A stretch of DNA of 64,000 nt from positions 1,116,001 to 1,180,000 of the forward strand of contig BSYQ01000004.1 in assembly GCA_030272585.1 (NCBI GenBank), written 5' to 3'. The translations under genes were made by a program, and so were the position numbers. The DNA comes from Bryopsis sp. KO-2023 (lineage: Eukaryota > Chlorophyta > Ulvophyceae > Bryopsidales > Bryopsidaceae). Below, one piece after another: positions 21,361 through 32,313 of this stretch; position 1 is the stretch's first letter; each line of letters starts with the position of its first letter. The notes under the pieces are model-generated. The model saw nothing but the letters and a program-made list of their open reading frames with translations, did not search any database and was not told where the DNA came from.

Positions 21361-24300
21361 ATGCGCCGACGGTTTCTATTTCCTGTCGAGGACAAAACAC
21401 AGTCGTCAGACGTCAGACTTCCACCCGTGGTTGAACCTGGAGGGCGGTCTAGCAAAGAGAAACCCGGACGAAAGCGCTGGGAAACACCCGAGTCGTCAAT
21501 TTCACTCAAGCCCCACCAAAGCTGGTCCGCAACCGTCTCGCTTGGGTGCCTTCTGAGTCCAACATATCGACACTATGACGTGGTGATAGGGTGGGACGAA
21601 GATAACATCGATACAGGAGTGTGGTCGAAAGACGTGCGAACTTTCACGAGGCTGTATTACGCGAGATATGGAAACGGACCTCCAGGAAGAACGCCATGGA
21701 GGGGAGCTACAGTGGAAAAGGAGCTTGGGACGTCATCGGTCGAAGGGGAAAATGGTGTTCCCTCGAATACATTCCTCACAGAGACTCGAAACATGCCAGA
21801 GCGGAAACAACACACCCCGAGGTGTCTGTGGCAACAATATTCGAGCGAACCGCTCGAGGGGTTGACTTTACGGGAGCTGTTCGATTGGGTCGTCGACGTG
21901 CAGCCCAGGAGCATTCATGACTTGAAGCCCTTGCTTGTGTTGTGTCAAGGATTGCTGAAAGACACGCTTGAGGAAAATATAAGAGGGAAGAATGCAGACC
22001 TGGAAAAAGCGTCAAGAAACTGGTCTTTGGAGAGGCAGGAGCTGGTCGATCAGTACGTGGATGTTATCGAGGGTCTGAAAGCGGAGTTGAGTGAGGTCGC
22101 AACAACGAATCAAGAGAACCAGTCGAAAGCAAGGATATCCAAGTTGTTGAGCCGAGCCGCGACATGCACGAGTAAAGTGTTGTCTCAAAAAAAAGCAGAA
22201 GAGCAAAAGAAGGCGTTGTTCGCTTCCAAGTCGGAGGCTGTATCTTGGAGAACGGAAACTCTCAACATGGAGGCGAAAATGAAGAGGTTACAGGAAGACC
22301 TAGAAAACCTCAAGGTCGAGAACTGTGAGCTATCGACCGCCAACAAAGCCGTCAAAAAGGAGTTGCTGAGCGTGAAAAGCCGGTTGGACACGATGGATTC
22401 CTTAGGCTCCGTGGGGACTTCTTTTACCAGAGCGATGTCTTTGGATGGTGGGTTTTATCATGCGTCAGGTGTGGATGCGGCGGATGGAGATGGAGCAATT
22501 TCAGAAGAGATTTCAGTTGGCAAGCTTGAGGAAAATAGGACCATTGCTCCTGATGTGGAATCCAAGGGTTGTGGTCCAGATCCTTCCCTGGAAAAATGGA
22601 GGGAAGAGAAGTGTGAGCAATACAAACGCAGGATTCTGGAGAACATGCTGAAACCGGCGTACAAAAAGCCTGATGTGCCAAAGGAGATACAACTGGCTGA
22701 CTCCAAGGATGGGGTAATCGATGGTCTCAACAAGCTTCTCCAAGATCTGTTTGAAGATGTGGATGGAATTGTTTTCATCGTGGAACCGGACCTGACCACC
22801 CCAAACTCATTCATCCTGAATCCGAGGCGGTTTGGAAGAGATTGTGGCAGACTGGTGACCTCCATTCCAACTCAGGAGCGTGCAGCCCGGAGAGCCATCA
22901 CTGCAAGGAAAATGGTGGGGCATGAAGGATACGTAGCGATTCCAATGCAAGGGCGTAAGAAGCTAGCCAGTGCGGTTATTGTTCTCCCAGCCAGCTCTCT
23001 GCCAATATCTCTGAAGACTGACTACGGAACTTACGCCTTCGCTGGAGGCAAACCCTCAAGGACAAATGAGCCAAGGGGGGCAAAAGGAGAGAAATCGCCA
23101 AGGCGCGTTGGTGATGTGCATCGATCAAGCACCACAAACACAGTCAGACAGCCCGTCAGCTATGGCAGACCTGCAGCAAAGGGGATGGATATCGAGTGGC
23201 ACTTTCCTGGGATGATGGAAGGAGCTGGCGGTGGCTATGTCCCCCTCCCAAATAGAGCATCCTTTCAAGACATATCAATCGCCAACCCACACATCGACAT
23301 CAAGTCTCGGATCAAGGAAACCCGGCTGAAAGGAGTTGTTCACTCACCCCAAGAGGCTGTGGGGTTCGTGACTGTGTCCAACATGGTTGTGTCAAGAGAG
23401 GGTTGTGTCATTGGACGGACAGACAATTCTGGGTGCTATGCGAGCCTGGACGGGAAATATCACGAGGGTCACTCAGTCAGGATTGCAAAAGTGGTCAGAA
23501 ATGGAAAAGGGATGCCAGTGGGGTACATCGAAGAGAGTGGCCAAGCCTTAGACATGCAAGGACGTGTGATTGGGAGAGAGGCACTGGATGGCCGAGTGTT
23601 GGAAAGCAACGGTAATGTGGTGGGTTGGGTAAACCCTGCGGATGCTGTCCATGCCAGTGAAATCGTCACAGTACCACGGACGCCTTCATCAAAGAAGGGT
23701 GAGCTGCAAGGGTTGAGATTCAAGGGGATGATCAAAAACGACGGGGGGGAAATCCTTGGATTCGTAACGACAGGGAATGTGGTGGTAGACAGCAAAGGTG
23801 CCCCGATCGGAACCACGACATCAGCTGGAAAGTTTTGCTCCACGCGCTCTGGAGGTGGTGGTGCATCTAGTTTCGTAGAGTGCGATGTTGTGAGGTCGGG
23901 TGTCGGCCTGCCTATTGGGTACATTGGCAATGAAGGGCGAGCAATTGATTGCTCCGGAGTCCAATTCGGATCAGGAGGTGAAAACGGCCATGTCTTAGAC
24001 TCAAAAGGACATGACGTGGGGTGGATAGATTCAGGATTCGCACTCAGGTCGCCCTCAAGCCTCCAAGCTGATATGTCCAACATCAAGTTCCAAGGAGTAT
24101 TGACTGGGGCAAACCAGGAGGATCTGGGACTGTGTACGCCAGATCGGTGCATTTTGAATCCCAGTGGAGAACTGATTGGACATTTGGATGAAGAAGGTCA
24201 TGCGTTCGGTTTGCTCCACGATCGATTGAAGGGCGCCCAGCTGTCATTATCGCCTGTTGTTCAGGATTTGGATGCACATATTCTCGGCCATCTCAAGGAC

Positions 24301-26667
24301 GACCGAATAGCTGTGGATTTCAATGGGAACGTTCTGGGGGGTATCGGTGATGAGTCAGACTGTGGAGTGATCATTACTAATGATGGAAAAGAGCTGAAGG
24401 TGGCTGAGAGGTCACCAGACATGGGGGAGGGCGACAGCCCCTCCCCCAGGACAACGGTCAATCTGAATATTGCGGAGTACTCAGGTGTAGTGCACGACAT
24501 GGATGGGGAAACGATCGGTTTACTGACAAACGAGGGGGCTGCTGTTTCACTGGCTGGGGAAGTGATCGGGTGGTTCGATCCTGGCACAGCGACCATTGTG
24601 GGGCAGAACAATATCAAAGTCAGAATGTCAGAGGTCGTCCGAGGGAAAAATGGGGCTCCGGTAGGCTACACAGATGACAGTGGACATTTGGTGGAGTTGG
24701 ACGTCTGTGTCAAGGATAACAATAATGGGGTGGAAAACTGTCCAGAAAACGAAACTCCACGGAAAAACTGGGCAGGAAATTTGGTTAATGGTGAACAGGG
24801 TGGGGGGGAATGGCTACCTGGGGCTGCTGGATTGTTTGTTGATTATTTCGGCCAAGTTCAGGGCTTGTGTGGGGCAGATGGGGTTGCGAAGACGTTTGAG
24901 GGGAGCGTTGCTGGACGAGTTCAGAGAGACTGCGCGATCATTGACGAAAAGCAAGAAAGCGTGGGTATCTTTGTGGAAATTACCCCCGAGGTGAATGATG
25001 ACGGAGAGTTTGCTGGGTTCGTGCTGCCAGATGGGGTCCCCCTGTTGCTGGAGGGGAATATGCCATCTATGTTTCCAGAAAACTGTGAATCTTCCAACCA
25101 CGAGGGAGGTTCGATGGAAAGCACAGAACATGTAGAGACGTTCCAGCTGCTGCCGACCTCCACTGTTGTAGATGTCAAAGGGAATGTGGTGGGACGAATT
25201 GATGAGTCTGGAGTACCCGTTGCTGAAGCAGGGGAGCCAGTTGCATTGGGTCACATCATTAAGAATCGGGCGATCGCAAAGCAAGGGAAAGTGGTTGGGG
25301 TCCTACGTCCCTCCGACAAGAGCGTTGTCAATGAGAAAGGGGAGGTCATTGGAACTGTGGATTGCGATGGAATCGCAGTCAGCGCAAGTGGGGCGGTCGT
25401 GGGAAGACTGTCGACCGAAACGGTGGTGGTGAATCCGGAAGGGGACCTGGTGGGGTGTCTGAATACCTCCGCCAAGTTAGTTTCCAGCGACGAGCAATAT
25501 GTTGGTGAGATTCAAGGGAAATGTGTGGTTGCCGCCCCTGGGGGTGCCCTCGTGGGGACCGTCGACGGCCAGTTTGTGCGTAACTTGAAAGGGGAGGAAA
25601 TTGGAATCCGTTCAGGACAGGAAGCATTCGATGAGAAGGGAAATTTCATTGGAGAACTTTTGAGCGATAAACTCATTTGCTTGAACAAGGGAGGCACAGT
25701 AGGAAGGCTTTCGACAAGTGGCGAACTGATCGATGTGTCGGGGCATGTGATTGGACGGGTGAAACCCGATCAGGCTCTGGAGGAGGTCTTTCGGTACAGC
25801 CCACTGATGAGCAAACCTCTTGGACGAGCTGTGGAAACGGCCGACAAGGAGGTTCAAGCAAACTTCATCGATGGCAGCCTGGTGTCAGGGGCTGAATTTG
25901 AGACTGACTTTGACATGGAGGGTGGCGGTGACCCCGGAATGGATGCTTTACAAAAAATCTCACGCCAAGTGGCCCAAAAAATGGAGGATTTAGGGGAAAG
26001 CACGAGTGAGGAAATACATGAATTGGACGAGGCCATGAGCCGATTGTCCGACAGGCAATTGAGTTTTGCGAAAAAACTGATTGCCCCCTCTGGGAAAGCC
26101 ACCTTTCGAGGGATGGTGAAAGCCACCATATTCGCACAGCGACTGGGGAATTTCGAAGACATCCAGAAACGACACATGGAGGAATTGAACCACTTGCAAA
26201 GCTTACGCAGCACCATTCTTGACCAACTCTCCGCCAAATTCGTCAGCAAATCGTTCATGGAGCTGAGAACATATAGGAGACCTCCGACGGCTGCGGCCCT
26301 GGTAGTGGCGTCAGTCATGATGCTGCTGGGGGACGACTGTTGCGAAAAGCTGAAATTGGACGCTCTAGAGGGGAAGCCGTTCCCCTCAAACACCCAGTAT
26401 ATTACCCATATTTGGATTCAAATGAGGCAGCAGATGACCCCCCAGCTTCTCAAGAGGATGCAAAACATCGATACGACAGTAGATGATGGAAAGGTCGTGG
26501 AGAATTGTGCAGCGGCCGATTTCGTGATCAACCAAGTGCCAGCAGACCAAGCCAGTCGGGTTTCTCAAGGGGTGGCGCTTTTGAGACATTGGGTGGACCT
26601 GATGTTGCACATATTCAAATCGTCCCAAATTTACCGGGAGTATTTAGACCAAACGGAAGCTCCCTGA
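21361..26667 (+). CDS. giant intronless protein: coiled coil, GAF-like segment, Gly-Val-Gly repeats, dynein stalk-like C-terminus
   Basis: 1768 codons from ATG 21361; an in-frame ATG at 21793 (MPERKQHTPRCLWQQ) is an alternative start. Residues about 205-345 are coiled coil. About 465-570 (VDGIVFIVEPD...GHEGYVAIPM...SAVIVLPASS) resemble a GAF fold. About 648-1475 hold dozens of short repeats of the pattern G-x-V/I-I/V-G-x-v/l with D/N-x-x-G turns, for example DVKGNVVGRIDESGVPV, similar in style to DUF3659-type repeats. Residues about 1500-1768 resemble the dynein heavy-chain stalk and microtubule-binding region: coiled coil, then MELRTYRRPPTAAALVV, a VMMLLGDD segment, then ASRVSQGVALLRHWVDLML. 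No AAA+ motor is present. A role on microtubules or the axoneme is inference. A 5.3-kb intronless frame is exceptional beside these intron-rich genes. Confidence 0.8.
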   Translation: MRRRFLFPVEDKTQSSDVRLPPVVEPGGRSSKEKPGRKRWETPESSISLKPHQSWSATVSLGCLLSPTYRHYDVVIGWDEDNIDTGVWSKDVRTFTRLYYARYGNGPPGRTPWRGATVEKELGTSSVEGENGVPSNTFLTETRNMPERKQHTPRCLWQQYSSEPLEGLTLRELFDWVVDVQPRSIHDLKPLLVLCQGLLKDTLEENIRGKNADLEKASRNWSLERQELVDQYVDVIEGLKAELSEVATTNQENQSKARISKLLSRAATCTSKVLSQKKAEEQKKALFASKSEAVSWRTETLNMEAKMKRLQEDLENLKVENCELSTANKAVKKELLSVKSRLDTMDSLGSVGTSFTRAMSLDGGFYHASGVDAADGDGAISEEISVGKLEENRTIAPDVESKGCGPDPSLEKWREEKCEQYKRRILENMLKPAYKKPDVPKEIQLADSKDGVIDGLNKLLQDLFEDVDGIVFIVEPDLTTPNSFILNPRRFGRDCGRLVTSIPTQERAARRAITARKMVGHEGYVAIPMQGRKKLASAVIVLPASSLPISLKTDYGTYAFAGGKPSRTNEPRGAKGEKSPRRVGDVHRSSTTNTVRQPVSYGRPAAKGMDIEWHFPGMMEGAGGGYVPLPNRASFQDISIANPHIDIKSRIKETRLKGVVHSPQEAVGFVTVSNMVVSREGCVIGRTDNSGCYASLDGKYHEGHSVRIAKVVRNGKGMPVGYIEESGQALDMQGRVIGREALDGRVLESNGNVVGWVNPADAVHASEIVTVPRTPSSKKGELQGLRFKGMIKNDGGEILGFVTTGNVVVDSKGAPIGTTTSAGKFCSTRSGGGGASSFVECDVVRSGVGLPIGYIGNEGRAIDCSGVQFGSGGENGHVLDSKGHDVGWIDSGFALRSPSSLQADMSNIKFQGVLTGANQEDLGLCTPDRCILNPSGELIGHLDEEGHAFGLLHDRLKGAQLSLSPVVQDLDAHILGHLKDDRIAVDFNGNVLGGIGDESDCGVIITNDGKELKVAERSPDMGEGDSPSPRTTVNLNIAEYSGVVHDMDGETIGLLTNEGAAVSLAGEVIGWFDPGTATIVGQNNIKVRMSEVVRGKNGAPVGYTDDSGHLVELDVCVKDNNNGVENCPENETPRKNWAGNLVNGEQGGGEWLPGAAGLFVDYFGQVQGLCGADGVAKTFEGSVAGRVQRDCAIIDEKQESVGIFVEITPEVNDDGEFAGFVLPDGVPLLLEGNMPSMFPENCESSNHEGGSMESTEHVETFQLLPTSTVVDVKGNVVGRIDESGVPVAEAGEPVALGHIIKNRAIAKQGKVVGVLRPSDKSVVNEKGEVIGTVDCDGIAVSASGAVVGRLSTETVVVNPEGDLVGCLNTSAKLVSSDEQYVGEIQGKCVVAAPGGALVGTVDGQFVRNLKGEEIGIRSGQEAFDEKGNFIGELLSDKLICLNKGGTVGRLSTSGELIDVSGHVIGRVKPDQALEEVFRYSPLMSKPLGRAVETADKEVQANFIDGSLVSGAEFETDFDMEGGGDPGMDALQKISRQVAQKMEDLGESTSEEIHELDEAMSRLSDRQLSFAKKLIAPSGKATFRGMVKATIFAQRLGNFEDIQKRHMEELNHLQSLRSTILDQLSAKFVSKSFMELRTYRRPPTAAALVVASVMMLLGDDCCEKLKLDALEGKPFPSNTQYITHIWIQMRQQMTPQLLKRMQNIDTTVDDGKVVENCAAADFVINQVPADQASRVSQGVALLRHWVDLMLHIFKSSQIYREYLDQTEAP

Positions 26668-27924
26668 CAGAACTGGTTTTCTTTTCTTTTTTCTTGGGAG
26701 AGGGAGGGGAGAGTGGGTTTTGAATCTAGATTAGTAAGGGGGGGTTGGGGTGGGGAGGGAGGAGTGTTTTTTGTTAGCTGAATTTTTGTCCATGAAAGGA
26801 GGGAAACAGTGGCTGGCACTATGTTGTATTGTTTGTCTTTGCTTTGTTTTGTTTCTTTGTGAAATCGCTCGAAGGGGAACTGAGGCCATCGAACATTTTA
26901 TGGAGAAAGCCCTCCCAGGGAAACTGGATTGGAGTCAGGTAAGAACTCGTGTGAGCAAAAAAAACCTTGAAAGATGCAATTGCAACATGAATCTGCAGAC
27001 ATTGGTGAATTGACACTGGCAAGAAGTCGTTTCCCTTTCAAAAAAAAAAATAAAAAAAATCAGACTTCAGTCTTTCCAAAAATTGATTGCCGAAACTGAT
27101 ATTGCACTTTTTCCTGTGGTGGTGTCGCACAGAAAATGGTCAACAGAGCCTCGGCTGGGCGATGAGTTTTGCAAGGGGAGTAGAAAATGAAGAGAAAAAC
27201 CGATTTCAAGTGTACATACTTTCACCTTTTTTTGGGGGGTAATCCCTACTTTCTTTCCGAGATTCCTTCAAAATTTTGACATGCTTGCACAAATCACAGA
27301 AACGATAGTGACCTCATCAAAGATATTCCAATTCTATCGTTCTTACGAGATTCGAAAAAAAAAACTGATAAAAAAACAATGACAATGAAGAACCTCCATC
27401 ACTGGCCGAAATTTCATATTGAAGGCATTCCAATTGGGGTTTCTGGAAAGGAAACACTGACCCAACAAAGACTTGTGTGTGAGAGATGTAGATGTCCATT
27501 TCTCACATGCCACATTGTGCACTGGTACATTCTGCACTGCACTCTACATACAGTCACACCTAGTGTTGGTCGTGAGTTCTGTGGAATCAGAAAAAAAATA
27601 TCTTGGATGTGAACCTGGTTTTACCAACTGAGGGTGGTTGTGGCCCTCCTGAGGCCCAAAATTAACTCAAAAAAACGTTTTGGCCCTCTTCTTTTTCAAA
27701 AAAAAGCCACCAAGAAAAAACACGTCTTGTATTGATGTCATGTTGTACTCACTGCACACATCAAGACAGAAGGAAAATATTTTTTCTTTCAAAAATCTCT
27801 CGTTCCCAACAACAAATAATTGAACAAATGCATTGAAAGTTGAAATTGAATTCCCATACTCAAACTGCCCCTGATTGTACACGACCAAAACCCAAAAAAG
27901 AAGAAAAAAATACTCATTTCTCAA
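26668..27924. other. intergenic with one weak exon candidate
   Basis: A plus-strand frame 26750-26940 contains a hydrophobic segment (LALCCIVCLCFVLFLCEIAR) and ends at a good donor (GTCAG|GTAAGA at 26940). No partner exon is evident. Near 27768-27855 lies the 3' flank block shared with the other GTPase genes. Confidence 0.3.
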
Positions 27925-28877
27925 TCAGAACTGCCCAGAAATAAGGTTCCTCCTCAAAATCGCTTCCCTCCTCATCACTTGCAATAGAGGGAGCCAGTCC
28001 CTGTTGGCCAGTCGAGTTAGGGGCATTCTTCTGGACCCCGCCGCCTGCACAGAGCCGCACTCCTCCTGTACTTCGATCGCCGAAACGAAGTAGACAGGGC
28101 AATTGTACTTGGAGAACGTCGCGTTGAATTTCGTTTGCATCTCCTCGAACACCTCCTCCTGGCTGCGCCCTTTGGAGATCGCTTCGCCCCTGAGCACGCT
28201 GTCCACTTTGGACAGCACGAAAATCGTGGGGACGTCATTACGTGTGAGGTGCTTGACCGCATCCATCCCTAGCTCCTTCGCCCTGGCGTCCGTACTCAAG
28301 CACACTACCGTGTCGAAATATCGAATTCCAAATCGCTGGAAATAGTGCTCCGCCTTGAAATTGGTGGTGCATCCACCAGGCAGATCAACGAGACGCACAT
28401 CGCCCCATTGATAAATTCCCGGATCCGCTGTGCATTCGCCAACGCCCGATGCGGCCACCCTTTCCCCCAGTATCGTATTTAAAAACGTGGATTTTCCAGT
28501 GCCGCTTTCCCCCATGATGCCGATCGTCGGAACCCCGTCGTCTGGCAAGTAAGGCGGGCGAGGGTATTTCTCTCGTCGCTCGATAAGATGCTTCTGATAC
28601 TCCTTAACGGCCGTCTCTTTTGCCTGCTGGATCTGCTCCAGCGTTTCTTGCCTGAGGTTAGCCATCGCTTCTTGGTGTTGTCGCTGCATCTGCGCCATAC
28701 GCCTGTCGAAATCCTTTTGCTTCCCGAACAAAGAAAACACCTTCCCAACAGCAAAAACACGTACACGTTAGCTGCGGCCTCCAAAACGGGTGGAGCGTTA
28801 CAACGTGGGAAGCTTACCTCCTTCACGAACCCCGCGACGGCTCCCGCAGCCCCCACGGTCCCCACGATGTGTGCCAT
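27925..28877 (-). CDS. IRG-like (interferon-inducible GTPase-type) GTPase 1, single domain
   Basis: Exons 28877-28818 and 28740-27925 join in phase 0 to give 291 residues. Exon 1 encodes only MAHIVGTVGAAGAVAGFVKE, a hydrophobic Gly/Ala leader. Then come a charged coiled-coil segment and YPRPPYLPDDG, followed by the G domain: G1 GESGTGKST, switch/G3 VDLPGGC, G4 LSKVD, and VSAIEV near the G5 position. The pattern DLPGG...F.A..YF.RFGIRYFD and the overall length match IIGP/IRG proteins (Pfam IIGP), which in vertebrates bind GTP and deform pathogen-containing membranes. I know of no assigned function in algae. It is the first of four related genes in this cluster. Its middle segment is the closest visible relative of the second domain of the gene at 36.8 kb. 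Confidence 0.8.
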
Positions 28878-29851
28878 CTTTTCCCACTTTCTTCCTTGCT
28901 CGATCGGATCAGTTTCTAAAGCTGGACTTGTTATGTTCGCCTGTCAGTTTTTGTTTGTCGAACAGCCCAGGCTGTGTCCCGTTAAATAGCTATGACGTTA
29001 TCTGTCAACGACTGGATCCATCGATCAACAATCAATCGGGCCAATGTGAGACAACACATCCTCAAATGGGAGGGAGTCGATTGGACGGAACCTGGATCGA
29101 TATTGATTTGCTTGCTTTCGCTTTTTTTTTGTTGCTTTTTTTTTTCTTCTTGTAAGATTTCTATCAGCTCAGGGGTCGATGCTGCAACCTTTTCGAATTA
29201 TTCACAGACTGGATGAGAATTTCCTTTCGTTGGAATCCACCACACTGGGGATCTTCGGCTTTTCAATGTCAAGAGATATTTCTGTTGTTCAAACATGCAT
29301 GGAAAGTTGAGAAGTTGTATTCACAAAAGAAATGAAAAAAAAATATATCTGTTAGTAGACATAAAAGTCAGTCATAAACTCACACACAGAGCCAAAGATC
29401 TCGATTACATTTTTAAGTTTCAATCATACATAAAATCAGCCAACCTCAACCTGAACCATGACATATTAAGAGGATAGTCATTGCACCTACTATAATACCC
29501 CTATGAATAAAAAAAGCCCCCAAAAAACCCCTAAATCAAAGGTTGCATACATGCTGTACAGTAGGTCTTCACTCGTAGAATAATAATCTAAAGGCACGCA
29601 CCCCACAAAGGTTGAGTCTGTTGTGTTTTTTTTTCCCCTCAACTCTTTTCGGTGCTTTATAAGAATGAAAAAAGAACTTTCAACTCAACCCATCAGTCAA
29701 AGAACCTATTTCCCCACCCACCCCTTTCCAACTTTTTCAAAATAATCTGTGAACCACGATCGTAAACCAAATAACTGAACCTCTCCATGCCATCCAAAAT
29801 ACGACTGACATGCCCCCTCCCTCCGGAAAACGAAACGAATACAAAACTCCC
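28878..29851. other. intergenic, no gene recognised
   Basis: The proximal part is the promoter side of the minus-strand GTPase gene. The distal part (29500-29850) is the 3' flank of the minus-strand ankyrin gene. No coding exon is supported. Confidence 0.4.
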
Positions 29852-31564
29852 TCAAGTAAGGATTGCAACAATTTGATTTCGCTGTTCCTCCCCTGTCTTA
29901 CACGTGGTCACATCACAAAAAGGGCCGACAGAATCTCCTGGATCTAAACATAAACAAAAAGCATCTTTCGCTGTTCTGCCCGCCTCATCCACCGCCATCT
30001 TGTCAGCCCCCATTTCCACCAAAGCATGTATCGTCGAGTTTTGACCGTTCCAAGCAGCGAAATGCAACGGAGTCCACCCTGACTGACTTTGCCCGTCGAT
30101 GTCAGCCCCATTCTCCAACATTGCCGAGATGATGTGGGAATTTTCCCCTCGGATTCTGGAAAGATAATGCAATGCTGTGGCATGCCTTTGATCTTTGGCA
30201 GTAACATCAGCCCCACTGTTTAACAGCACTTCGACTACATCCAGTTTCCCCATTTCAGCCGCCAAAAGCAAAGGAGTGGATTCTGTTCCCATCATTCGCT
30301 CTTCGATCCCAGCACCTGCAACAGTTGGTTGCTCATGATTTCTTCCTAATGAGTTAGTCTCAGAACCCCCAGCTGTAGTTAGGGCCCTGTGAACAGCATT
30401 GCAACCAAACAGATTCAAACAACCCCCCACCCCCCCCACACACCTGCATGAAGAAATACTTCAACAATTTCCAAGTGCCCTCCTTTCGCAGCCACGAACA
30501 GAGGTTTGCTTCCAACCCCACTCGACACGTCCACCTCCGCCCCGTTCTTCACTAAAGCTTTCACGACCTCTGTTTCACCCCACAGGGCAGCTTCCAGCAA
30601 TGCTGTGTATCCTAGATCGTCTTTTGCCTCTATGTCAGCCCCATGCTTCAAAAGAAACTTCACTATCTGGCTGTGGCCATTGGCGGCTGCGAGGATGAGC
30701 GGAGTGGAACCTCCACCTGCCGAAACGATGTTTGGGTCGATTCCCTTTCTAATTTCCTGCTTGACTATTGTAATGTTACCATTATAGGATGCTTTCAGCA
30801 GTGCATCCCCCTGAGAAAGAGCAACAATATCCCAACTATCAGCCCTAGTCGACTTTGTGGTGGTCTTTGATTATAAGTAAAAAGCAGAAACAGAGGGTTT
30901 TCTTGGGAACAATGTAAGATGGCTGTGTGGCAGCACACCTAGTTGACAGTTTGAATGCCTGACACACACCATCCAATCAAGAACTTTCACCCCCCCCCCC
31001 TTTTTCTCTTAGACGAAAGTCACCATAGCTTTGCTGCACATTTTGGGATTTTTTAATGAAAGATGCTTACCTGAACGGAGGGTTCTGTATGTTCTTTGTT
31101 TTTGAGCAGTCGTCCAGTGGAGCCATGGGAGTCACCAATAACATTTAGGGCTTGAAATTTCTGTGGATTTCAAGACATCCATAAAAAATAAAAAAAGTCA
31201 GCTGTCAGCCAGTGGATGGAAAAAGCAACCAATTGCTGTAGCTGCATCCAACATATTTGTAATGAGAGGTGGTGGATTTGAATGGGGACTGTGTGGATTG
31301 TCCGTCAAAGCAGAAAATGATCATGACAATGGTCGATTGGCGGGCGATCTGGTATCACCTTGAGGGAGCGTCCGTTCCGCAAAAATTTTGTGCTGGAACC
31401 TGAAAGATTGACCCCAACAACTCGTCAGAATCCCAGGGAATATAAAAACTGTCAGCACAGCATCCAGTCTGTTGATGTGCGTATTCACCTTGCTGCCAAT
31501 GGAAGTTGGTTCTCCCGGCTGCAGCAGGGATCGACCATATCGAAAGAAGAATCACGAGCAGCAT
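29852..31564 (-). CDS. secreted ankyrin-repeat protein, multi-exon
   Basis: Well-supported minus-strand exons are 30810-30444 and 30315-29852 (phase 1 junction HAG|AGIEER). They encode at least six ankyrin repeats, e.g. GSTPLILAAANGHSQIVKFL and WTPLHFAAWNGQNS. The last segment, with CLCLDPGD and CDVTTCKTGEE, matches in design the C-terminus of the ankyrin gene at 52.3 kb. A likely first exon 31564-31489 encodes a signal peptide, MLLVILLSIWSIPAAAG, and ends in phase 1 as in that gene. An exon 31160-31071 (phase 0 end, SVQ|GDALLK) is plausible, but one linking exon is missing because phases do not join directly. Ankyrin repeats bind proteins; secretion is inferred from the leader. It sits between GTPase genes 1 and 2. 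Confidence 0.7.
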
Positions 31565-31654
31565 ATTTGTGCAGCGCTGTAGCTTTTAAATCCAACTTGT
31601 CGGAGTTCGTTCCTGCTTTTGAGCCTCGACGGCTGCCGCAAGACATGCAAGATG

Positions 31655-31661
31655 TGACGTC
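31655..31661 (-). promoter_or_regulatory. TGACGTC bZIP/CRE-type core upstream of the ankyrin gene
   Basis: It lies about 90 bases upstream of the putative ATG at 31564. The duplicated copy of this promoter carries the full palindrome TGACGTCA at 36041-36048. Conservation of the surrounding 200 bases in both copies supports a promoter role; binding is inference. Confidence 0.4.
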
Positions 31662-31664
31662 CCG

Positions 31665-32313
31665 AGCAACATGGGAAAGGACCGTCCATCCTTCTGTTTC
31701 GTTGGGTTTTCGTTTCTGGACACCACGGGGCTGTGATGGACGTGCTTTCGAGTAGTAGTCTGTCGATCATGGGCAGTGGTGGGGGAAGCAGCAAAGAGGC
31801 TTTACATTTCGTTACTGTAGTATAAACACTGGTGTATCTTGCTTCGAGAAAGAAGTGGTCATGATCGTTTGTAGAGTATCAGTACTTTGTTTTTTTGGGG
31901 GGGGGCAAACGTTTTCTCATGTCATTTGTTTGTTTTGTAGTATGGAAGTCGTGGGGAATTATAGGGATGATCGGCCGATTGTTTTGATTCATGCAGCTCG
32001 ATGTTCGCTTTATTCTTGTAGAAGTATACCACAGAGGTGACATTGCTTTTGTGCTGACACAATTATTGGTGTTATTGGCGGCTACACCAGAAGGTAGCCA
32101 TCACTTCACACAGTTCTCCCCTCTCAACCACAGAAGGAAAATATTTTTTCTTTCAAAATCTTCCGTTCCCAACAACAAATAATGAAAAACTGCATTGAAA
32201 GTTGAAATTGAAATTTGCATGAGGAATTCTTTACGTCTAAGCAGACATAAGCACTGGCCCTAATTTTGCACGACAAGAATGGAAAGAAAGAAAGAGTTTC
32301 CCACTCAGCAATG
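31665..32313. other. intergenic, upstream of ankyrin gene and downstream of GTPase 2
   Basis: No coding exon is supported. The segment at about 32128-32215 is the 3' flank block shared by the GTPase genes, and 31300-32000 partly resembles 35875-36400. Confidence 0.4.

Noticed and set aside
22458-24617. Long minus-strand frames antisense to the giant ORF
   Set aside because: Shadow frames of a real gene; Ser/Pro-rich, with no independent evidence.
31360-31755. Plus-strand peptide conserved between 31360-31755 and 35880-36099 (KEESRAAYLC...AFKSN)
   Set aside because: The same conserved DNA fits better as a minus-strand promoter plus signal-peptide exon of the ankyrin gene; plus-strand coding was not called, but is not fully excluded.
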